A DNA stretch of 64,000 nt from Rhynchospora pubera (Eukaryota; Streptophyta; Magnoliopsida; Poales; Cyperaceae). The stretch lies in the NCBI GenBank assembly GCA_028095005.1, contig JAMFTS010000012.1, forward strand, positions 310,001 through 374,000. The letters are read 5' to 3'. A program made the translations under genes and the position numbers. Under the pieces are notes generated by a model. It did not search any database and was not told the origin of the DNA. It saw nothing but the letters and a program-made list of their open reading frames with translations. Shown one piece after another: positions 55,901 through 64,000 of the stretch; the first letter of the stretch is position 1, and every line of letters starts with the position of its first letter.

Positions 55901-58900
55901 TTACTATTAGAATCTTCGGCCCAGGGTAAGGATGATAACCAGGAATTTGATTCCAGTGAGAAGCAATCTAAACCTAAAGCCTCATCAAAGAATAAAAGGA
56001 AGGCTGATGGTGTTGGTCCTGAGGGCAGTGCTCGTAAAAAGACTAAAGTTGCTAAGGAACGTGCTACTCCTGAAACTAAGGATAGTACTCTAAAGCCTGA
56101 GAAAGCAAAGAAACGGAAGCCTACTCCTTCGAAGGTAGCGTCTGATAGCTATTATTGATTTTGCTTCAGATTTTTTAAATTGACTTTTTAAGTAGTAATT
56201 TTGTTTTACTCTTGCTTTTTTGCGCATAGATCCAGAAAGATGAAGCCAAGAATGAGATTGAAAAGGCAGAGGTACTAGGCACTCTTCTTATAATCTTTCT
56301 GTGTTTTTGTACTTGCTGAAAAATATACTTATTAGAAACTATGGTGGTAGTGTGCACAGACATTTCTTCTAATTAATACTAGTGTGTGCACCTGTAACTT
56401 ACCAGATGAAGCTAACCATTTCAAATGAACAAGAAAATTTTCTTTTGTGAATGTGCATAAAATGTTCCTACTGCTTTTCAGGTATCTGTTGGAGAAGAGA
56501 AGTTAGGTAGACGTCCGATCCAGGCTAGTCCAGCCAAACCAGCAGGGGAATTTGTTAATCCAGTTGAGCTCTCTCCCTCTATTTCTGGCCCTGCGAGAGT
56601 TGTCATAGATGTAAGTGAGACTTCAATTACTGGTAACCCAACCCATTTGCAAATCAAGAGCAAGAGTCGCCGCAAGTCTGGTATAGTGAAGGCATTCTCT
56701 AAGAGAGAGATCTGGCGCAGTGAGAACACTGCAAATAAGAGGCCTTCCTACCTTCCTAACTCTGCTGTTGATCTTAAGGTCCATTTCTTTCAACTTCACA
56801 GTAAATTCTATAGTCTAATTGGCAATAATAATGATTAAATTCAATAGTTTTTTCACATTACTTATTTTCTCCTTTTGTTTCCTTTAGGATAAGCTGTCTC
56901 ATTGTTTGTCAAATAGTATGTTCCGGAGGTGGTGCAGATTTGAGTGGTTCTACAGTGCTATAGATTATCCATGGTTTGCTCAAAATGAGTTTGTGGAGTA
57001 CTTGAATCATGTCAAGCTTGGCCACATCCCAAGGCTCACGCGTGAAGAATGGGGTGTTATAAGGGGGTATGTGTCTAATATCCTTCTTCTCTATTTCACG
57101 TATCCTTGATTTCTTCCTAATTGTTATAATGATGTTGTTTTGTGTGCAGATCTCTAGGTAAGCCACGTAGGCTGTCAGCCTTTTTTTTGAAGGAAGAGAG
57201 GGTCAAGCTGGCTAAGTACCGACAGTCTGTGAGGGAGCATTATTCATCTTTGTTGACTGGCAAATTGGAGGGACTTCCCACCGATCTTGCCCGACCCTTG
57301 ACTGTGGGTCAACGTGTCATTGCTTGCCATCCCAAATCCAGAGAACTGCATGATGGCAGTGTTCTTACTGTTGATGGAGACCGGTGTAGAGTGCAGTTTG
57401 ACCGCCCTGAATTGGGGGTTGAATTTGTCTTGGTATGTTTTCTTTCCCCTGTAATAGCAAGTGATATATTATTGGTATAAGGACTATTTAGCATTGTTCA
57501 GACTTTCAGCATTGTATGGATAATATTTTGACAGAGATATATGTTTTGTTTGTCAAATACAGGATATAGACTGCTTGCCATCTAATCCAGTGGAAAATAT
57601 ACCTGAGGCACTTAGAAGACAAAATGTTTACGCAAGCAAATTTGGTGACTCAAAGTTTGCGGCTCAAGCTAATGATTGGAGAGCTGGGGTTCCTACTAGA
57701 GTGAGTCAGAGTTCAGAGGGCCTTGGTGGGCCCTCTCACACTGCCACTTCTTATCCAATGAATACTCTTTTGAAGCAAGCTAAGGTCACATGCTGCTTTC
57801 ACCTCATTTATTACATGACATTTATATCCTTCTAATGCAATAATCCAAAAGTATAATATTAAATCAATGTTTTACCTGGATGGAATTTGTCAGCAGGGGG
57901 ACAGCATTGATTCAGTTGCACAGGCCAAAGCTACCTTGAATGAAGCTACCGTAGTTGCCCGGCAGGCGATGTACAACCAGTCTTCTACTATGTCACAGAT
58001 ACAGGAAAGAGAGGCGGACATCAGAGCTCTTGCTGAGCTGTCACGTGCTCTTGATAAGAAGGTCAATATTGGATCTCTGATATTTAGTAACCTTGGGCTT
58101 TGTTATTTTAAGATTTGCATCTAAAACTGGATTAATTTTGTGAAATACAGGAGGCCTTGTTAATGGAGTTGAGGTATATGAATGAGGAAGTCTCTGGAAA
58201 GCAGAAGGAGACTGATAACTTGTCTGACTTGGAGCATTTTAGAAACCAGTATGCCACGGTACTTGTCCAACTCCGAGAGGCCAATGATCAGGTGAAAGAA
58301 ATTATTTATCAGTGAAATGGCTAAGTGCAATTGCTTTTCAGGGTCTGAATATAAACAGTCCTTAGGAATTGGATATAAATGCAAACCATACTTAACAAAA
58401 CTGACTTATCTGCAGGTTGCTTCTGCATTGCTCACTTTGAGACAACGCAACACCTATATTGTGAATCCAGCAAATCCATTGCCCAGGTCCACAGAAACAT
58501 ACGGGGCACCTCCAGATTCATTGAACAATGCAGGATTCAATAATAGCCAAGACGCAGGTTCTCAGGTGGTAGAGATCATAGAGAACTCAAGACGTAAAGC
58601 CAAAATGATGGTTGATGCTGCTGTTCAGGTATGACAACCTTTTGGAGGGTTTAGGTGAAGTTATGTGAAAATATCAATCTAGAGCCATACCTTGATTATA
58701 TGGTACAACCAAATATAATTAAATGAAAAGTTTCTTCTCTCTCAAGTACCAACATCAATGCTTTGGACCTACTGTACCAACTGTTTCTGGGTTTCTCTCA
58801 ACAATTTAAAGCACATTGTGTTGTTGAAAGTCTAGTATCATGTTATTAATTTTTATATTTTATCCTTTTTCTTTTCTTGGTGGGGATTACAAAAGTGACA

Positions 58901-59897
58901 TCTTCTAATAGGTGATGTGCACTACAAGTGATGGGGAGGATCCTCTTGTCAAGATAGGAGAGGCTCTCGATAGCTTGAGCAACCGCAACTTTGGATCTGG
59001 CTCCAGCATTTTGGGGATAAGGCGAATTCCTCCTGACTCAGGTCATGCCAACTCTACTTACCAGCAGGAGAATGCAACATCTGCGACTTTTGACCCTTCT
59101 GCCGTGCATGCGGAAAGCCCTAAGATGCGTGTTGGATTTGAAGGGGAGGTTAGGCTTCCTTCAGAGCTAATCTCATCATGTGTCTCCACTTTACTAATGA
59201 TACAGGTGAACCTTTAAGCATTTCGTTACCTATCTTCTCCATTTCTTTCCCTATTCTCCCATTGTATTTTTTTATTTCTTGTTGCAAAGTAGAAAAAAGA
59301 TTTGTTGTATTTTAAGTCAACTCAAGTCAAGTCAGTCTTTTATCCCGAACAAGTCAGATCTTTTGTATTTGCCAACAAAAAAAGGATAAAAATTACTTTC
59401 AATGGGCATGGAATTTTCTAGCAGAATACTGAGTCTATATGATTTGGGGGAGAAAAACATTATGTTCTGCCCTAATTTGATTTGAATTCTAATTGGATTA
59501 GTAACTTATGATAAGATTATGGAACCATAGCAAATACTGAGTCTATATGATGAGAATAAATCGGAGGCAAGATGATATATTCCATTTTTTTGTCCCTCTG
59601 GCAAGATGAGCCCATTTGGCCATGTTAACAATATGGACTTCTGTTACTTACATTAATATTAATCGTTAGCAGAGTTGTACGGAGAAACAACAGCCACCAG
59701 CAGAGGTGGCACATATACTGGACTCGGCTCTTGCGAGCATGCAACCATGTTGCCCAGATAATGCAGGGTTGTATCGGGAGATAGAGACATGCATGGGCAT
59801 CATCAAGAACCAGATGCTCGCTCTCATACCTACACCGGCCCCCAGTCTACCACTTCCAGTTCCTCTCTCCATGCCTTCTGAGCTCCCATCTCTCTAA
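52922..59897 (+). CDS. ALY: ALWAYS EARLY-type LIN9 homologue, 19 coding exons
   Basis: Plant LIN9/Mip130 homologue, expected to act in the nucleus in MuvB/DREAM-type complexes with MYB and E2F/RB proteins. Exons: 52922-53029, 53435-53533, 53651-53713, 53813-53890, 53971-54166, 54507-54739, 55081-55432, 55740-55826, 55911-56134, 56230-56271, 56482-56778, 56888-57066, 57150-57432, 57563-57784, 57894-58061, 58151-58291, 58416-58628, 58912-59205, 59673-59897. All junctions are GT-AG and phases match, giving 3504 nt, 1167 residues plus stop. Domains: SANT/Myb about 43-92 (GPQWSKEKLERFYDAYRKYG), Lys-rich linker 120-590, DIRP about 605-690 (FEWFYSAIDYPWF, GHIPRLTREEW), a Tudor-like segment about 695-747, helical C-terminus with SSCVSTLLMIQ and ETCMGIIKNQMLALIP. 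Length fits ALY2/ALY3 better than shorter animal LIN9. Which ALY paralogue is not decided. ATG 52922 follows the intron acceptor closely and starts the conserved basic N-terminus. Confidence 0.93.
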
Positions 59898-60130
59898 TTG
59901 TATTGGGTGTTTTTCTCATCCCAGTTCAAGTGATATCTTATTGTACTAAATTAGTATCTTATATTGTTATTTCTATGTGTTGATTTTTTTTTAATCCTTT
60001 ATGCTCGTTCTGTAAAGGTTCAGATAATCGAGCAATGGATAGTGCTAGAAAGAGATTTCTCTGTAGTCTAATCATTGTGCATATGGATCTTAGGTTATCT
60101 AATAAAATCTTTATGATTTCTGTCTGTGGC
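59898..60130 (+). promoter_or_regulatory. 3' UTR and polyadenylation signal of the ALY gene
   Basis: AATAAA at 60101-60106, about 205 bp after the stop, in a U-rich context; the only canonical signal nearby. The cleavage site is expected 15-30 bp further on. Confidence 0.6.
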
Positions 60131-60598
60131 GCGGATGTGCTTACATGCATTTTTAGATGCAGTGAGTTTATTTTTTAATTTTTATTCCATTGACCAAAAG
60201 GATAACCATCCATATTTCCAGGTTAGGAAGGTGTTAAGTAGAGACGGGGGCAACCCAGCAAGGGCTGATGGAAAGACGCGTTGAGTTGTAGGTTGATGTA
60301 CTAGTGATATTAGAGCTGTTACTGGACGGGTTCCAATTCAAGTCTGTTTCCGTCCAATCATAAAGAGTTGAAGTCCATGTCTAAACGTCCACAATATGTA
60401 TGAATATTCCGTCCATGTTTAATTCATCTACTAATCAATTTAAGTCCAATATTTGCCAACTTTTAAAAAAAAAGTCCAATATTTGTTTATAAATTGTCCA
60501 TGTGGACCAAAGTTAGGACTAATCCACTAGTAATCAATATTTGTCTTCATCTGTACTGATTGCGTTTAGTTTCATGTTTCGAGTGTAACTATAATAAA
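60131..60598. other. Intergenic DNA
   Basis: Nothing recognised. Confidence 0.4.
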
Positions 60599-61239
60599 GG
60601 GTGATTTAGATTTATGTCGTAAATATTTGAAATTAGAAGTATGTCATCACTAAAAGATAAATTATTTTTATGCCACTATAAAATATTGGAAATTAGTTTT
60701 ATGCCATGGGACAATTGATATGACAATTCTACCATTTTAAATATGTCACTATATAATAAAAAAAAATTAGAGATGCCATTGCAAAAGATATAATTGGTTT
60801 TATACCATTACAAATCAACAAAGGCAACAAAAATTAATGAACATGCCTCCGTAAATGATTAAATCACCTTAAAAGCATATTGTATATTTATTCTACATAT
60901 ATTATATGAGTAGCTAGTTAAATAGTTAATGAAATAGGTCCATGCCAATAATTAATTAACATCCTTCACACCTTCGTTCTTTTTTTTCTCCATCAGCGCC
61001 GCCATTATTTTTTAAAAACTTTTTAGGGTTTATTTTCATGAGGGCTATTTGTCCATTATTAAAAATAATGACATGTTTGATGATTGTATTTTTAGAATTT
61101 AGTGTGTTTTTGAAAAAAAAATATTGGCATAAAACTAATTCTAATAATTCTCTCTAATGGCAAAAATCAATTTGGCAATTTAAAGATCACATTTTCCAAA
61201 TTGAGAAAATTTATAGTGGCATAAAACTAATTATTCCTG
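60599..61239. mobile_element. Small DNA transposon remnant with imperfect TIRs
   Basis: Left part carries TTTTATGCCACTATAAAATA and AATTAGTTTTATGCCAT-type units; the right part has their reverse complements (TTTATAGTGGCATAAAACTA). Flanking direct TAATAAA (60592-60598, 61240-61246). Ends GGGTGATTTAG and, reversed, CAGGAATAATTAG. A 7-8 bp duplication suggests hAT or Mutator type. No coding capacity. Confidence 0.5.
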
Positions 61240-61245
61240 TAATAA

Positions 61246-61333
61246 ATGGCAACCTTTTCCAAGTGTAACCGACTCTGATAGTGTTTGTTTATGGCAACCT
61301 TTTCCAAGTGTAACCGACTCTGATAGCGTTTCG
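61246..61333. repeat. 45-bp tandem duplication
   Basis: ATGGCAACCTTTTCCAAGTG begins at 61246 and again at 61291; the copies differ at about one position. Confidence 0.9.
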
Positions 61334-61400
61334 AACAAACAAGCTTCGAGCCTTATTATTTCCCAACAAAAGAGACATACAAGAAACTCGGTAAAAATCT

Positions 61401-62704
61401 GGGTAATTACCACTTACCAACCACAGGATTGTCATCCAGCGCCATCCGCAGTACGCTCCCTTCCCTTTCGCGTGTCCCCTCCCTTCCCTCGTCTCCCTCC
61501 CTTCCTTCGCGACTTTACTCCCTCCGCTCGCGTCTTTTCTCTCTTCTCTCACTTTCCTCTAGGTGCGTCTCCCTCTCCCTCTCTCTTTCTTTGTGAATTT
61601 TCCCTCTCCCTCCGCTCTCTTCCAAGAAAGCCACAAAGAGATTAAGAGAGTTAGCCTTACTAGCCATGGTTTTTTCTTTATCATTGGCCATTTGTTTCTT
61701 TTTTTTTTTCTCTCTCTCTCTTCTATTTTATGTTATATATGTTCAATTTTATTTGTTATCTCTGTTCAATTTATTTGTTATATCTGTTCAATTTATCTGT
61801 TATTTCTGTTCAATTTATTTGTTATTTTCTATTTTGTATATGTTCACCTTTATTATTTTTTTGCATGAGTTCAAATTATTTGTAATATATGTTCAATTTA
61901 TTTGTTACATATGTTCTATTTGTTTATCTTCACTTTTTTAATGAGTTCACGATTTTTGTTATATATGTTCAATTCATTGTTATATGTGTTCAATTTATTT
62001 GTTATTTCTGTTCAATTTATTTGTTATTTCTATTTTATTTATGTTCACCTTTATTTTTTTTGCATGAGTTCAAATTGTTTGTAATATATGTTCAATTTAT
62101 ATTGGTCTATCTGTTCAATTTATTTATCTTCATTTTTTTTTATTAGTTTATGGTGTTTGTTATATCTCTTCAATTCATTGTTATATATGTTCAATTTATT
62201 TGTTATTTATGTTCAATTTATTTGTTATTTCTGCTTTATATATGCTCACATTTATTTTTTTTACATGAGTTCAAATTGTTTGTAATATATGTTCAATTTA
62301 TTTGATATATCTGTTCATTTTATTTGTGTTACATATTCACTTTGTTATCTATATATGTTAATTTTTATCTTTTGTCTGAGTTCAAGTTGTTTATTATTTC
62401 TGTTCAATTAGTTGTTGTATATGTTCAATTTATTTGTTGCATCTGTTCATTTTGTTTCTTTATTTAATCAATTAGTAGTTGAAGGGAAATTGAGAGCGAA
62501 CAAAAACGAAGGTGGGAGAAGGGAAAAGGAGAGAGGGGAGAGAGAGAAAGGAGGGGAAAAGTGCGAGGTTAGGGAAGGGTAGGGAGGGGAAAAATGAGAG
62601 GGAGGGTGAATGGAGAGAGAGAGGGCGCGCGAAAAAAGTCAGAGGCGAAAAAACAGTATGGATGACACGGATGATTTTTCGCTGGATGACGGTTATCACT
62701 CCCG
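61401..62704. mobile_element. Non-autonomous Mutator-like element with internal minisatellite
   Basis: Left end GGGTAATTACC and right end (reversed) GGGAGTGATAACC, both followed within 30 bases by GTCATCCAGCG. Flanking direct AAAAATCT (61393-61400, 62705-62712), 8 bp, or 9 bp with one mismatch. Inside, a pyrimidine-rich left arm (61455-61620) faces a purine-rich right arm (62500-62640) in inverted orientation, with a minisatellite between. No transposase. Long open frames here are produced by the repeat and are not genes. Confidence 0.7.
61735..62455. repeat. Degenerate minisatellite, about 20-bp unit
   Basis: Repeated TGTTCAATTTATTTGTTAT units with variants, roughly 25-35 copies, inside the Mutator-like element. 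Unit period wanders between about 18 and 24 bp. Confidence 0.8.
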
Positions 62705-62712
62705 AAAAATCT

Positions 62713-64000
62713 GTATACTTCTCAAGCAATTTTTTTGCGAATGCAACCCTGCTTCTCTGGAATAATTGCGCAGATTCACTGCATTTGCCAAGAGAATTAC
62801 TATCTGAATTTTTTGTTGACTGTTATCAACACCAAGGCCTGTATTGCAAACTGCTATTAGTTTTGGATCGTTAGGCTAGGGTTTTTAGTCCTGACTCGTA
62901 TATAGTTTAATTTGCGCATTTTCTTTTGTTTTGTCCTTGTAATTTATTCTTTTTACTTTGTACGAAACTTTTTCGTTCAATATAATTGTAGGAGAGATAA
63001 TCATCTCCCTAGCTACCTTTAAAAAGAAATGTCAAGATTAGCCATAAGTTGAGCGTACTTATCAAATAAATAATTTAGAGTGTTTTTCTTTAATTTGTTT
63101 TCATAAGATAACCGGTATATATCAAGCTGACCTAAAACAAGTGGGTTCCAGGGGAACATGGCCTTGATTAAGATTCAGAATTCATGTGGAGAAATATCAC
63201 AAGTTTATATTAGTTAGTTTATAGATTTCTTGAATATAAATATAAATTAGAAAAGCGGCGAAAGGGACGTGCGATGTGCACGCGCTTTAACTAACTTTTG
63301 TTTTCTTTTTTTCCACTGACATAAACATTGGAGACAAAGAGAATGTTATTGACAGGGTCTAACTATTGACACTTCGCGGGTAGTATATATCAAAGAACAG
63401 TTTGATTTTGATTTGAGAATTTAAAGAAAAGTGATCAAGAAAAAAGATATCCATTAACTTGTTGGTATATACATTCAAATCTTTTTTGAAATGATATAAT
63501 CACATCCAAATTAATCTGATGTTTACAAACAAAAATTGATGCTCAATTCTTTGATTGACAAATTCCTTTCAGTGGTCTTCTAAATTCTGGCATCATTGTG
63601 AGTCAGCAGATTACTGATAGCTTTTACCTCTTAGGTGGAAACAGCTATATAGCCAGCTTATAATTATTTCCGTTTACTTGTATTTAATTATTATTACCGG
63701 ACCACAGGAATGTTAACACCTGGCCCTGCTGATGCCATTAGACTGACGTACTAATTCTCATCTTAGTTTGCTATCAAATAAGTTTGCTATTTTTTATTAT
63801 TTATTATTTGTTACTTTTTATTTTTTTGTAACAATAAACCAGGGTATAATCCTTTTCCACTAAGCTAAGGGCTAATGCTCATGCATGTTACTTTGCTATC
63901 AAATAACAAGATCATTTGAACTTGAAGTTGGAACTAGGAAGACATTAATTCCCTGTGATGCTCTGTAAGATATGGACGGCGACGAACATTGCATCCTAAC
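62713..64000. other. Intergenic DNA
   Basis: AT-rich; no gene or element recognised. A GC-rich hairpin near 63269-63285 was considered as a Helitron end and not accepted. Confidence 0.4.

Noticed and set aside
61563..62285. Hydrophobic Phe/Leu/Ile/Val-rich open frames
   Set aside because: Overlapping frames are all open because the minisatellite unit lacks stops; amino-acid composition follows the repeat.
63269..63294. GC-rich hairpin followed by CTAA as a Helitron 3' end
   Set aside because: The base after CTAA is C, not T, the distance and stem are poor, and no matching 5' end was seen.

Overview
The window is nuclear DNA from a flowering plant. One spliced host gene has the GT-AG introns and domain order of plant ALWAYS EARLY (LIN9-type) proteins. 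The rest is transposable elements of classes typical of plant genomes: Athila-type Ty3/gypsy with a tRNA-Asp primer site, a Copia-type element with an initiator tRNA-Met primer site, Mutator-like elements (one carrying a plant mobile domain gene), a Helitron and MITEs. The species cannot be read from the sequence; gene structure and codon use suggest a eudicot. There are no bacterial features, CRISPR arrays or recognised RNA genes.

Layout. (1) 1-11504, + strand: an Athila-type retrotransposon (element A), entered in its gag gene. It has gag-pol, a frame-shifted integrase, a post-pol ORF, a polypurine tract and a 3' LTR; the 5' LTR lies left of the window. (2) 11505-16682: AT-rich DNA with a probable Helitron (12849-13624), a 35-bp tandem repeat and a Tourist-like MITE. 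(3) 16683-43861, - strand: a second Athila-type element (element B), with two LTRs, a TGAGT target duplication, PBS and PPT. Its integrase is split by a 14-kb insertion (23412-37450, duplication GAAAC), probably a very long solo LTR. That insertion itself holds a 2.7-kb non-autonomous Copia-type element (25704-28403) and a 5.5-kb Mutator-like element (31446-36950) with a nine-exon plant mobile domain gene. (4) 43862-51750: intergenic DNA with a solo LTR of the B family (48347-49939, duplication AGCTC) and small inverted-repeat elements. (5) about 51780-60130, + strand: the ALY/LIN9-like gene, with a 5'-UTR intron and 19 coding exons that join without a frame break into 1167 codons plus stop. 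(6) 60130-64000: a small hAT- or Mutator-like element, a 1.3-kb Mutator-like element with an internal minisatellite, and AT-rich DNA.

Main observation. Both Athila elements carry many copies of a short palindrome built on the core CGG-N-CCG, in pairs or short arrays spaced about two helical turns (18-22 bp). Element A uses arms CAG/CTG (CAGCGGNCCGCTG, about 47 sites). Element B and the solo LTR use arms AATTT/AAATT (AATTTCGGWCCGAAATT, about 22 sites). Most arrays sit in equivalent places in both: LTR, Gag N-terminus, PR-RT linker, RNase H-integrase linker, pol-ORF spacer and around the post-pol ORF. Within coding DNA they are read in different frames, which points to a constraint on the nucleic acid rather than on the peptide. 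This looks like an element-family-specific recognition system; the post-pol ORF product is a natural but untested candidate partner.
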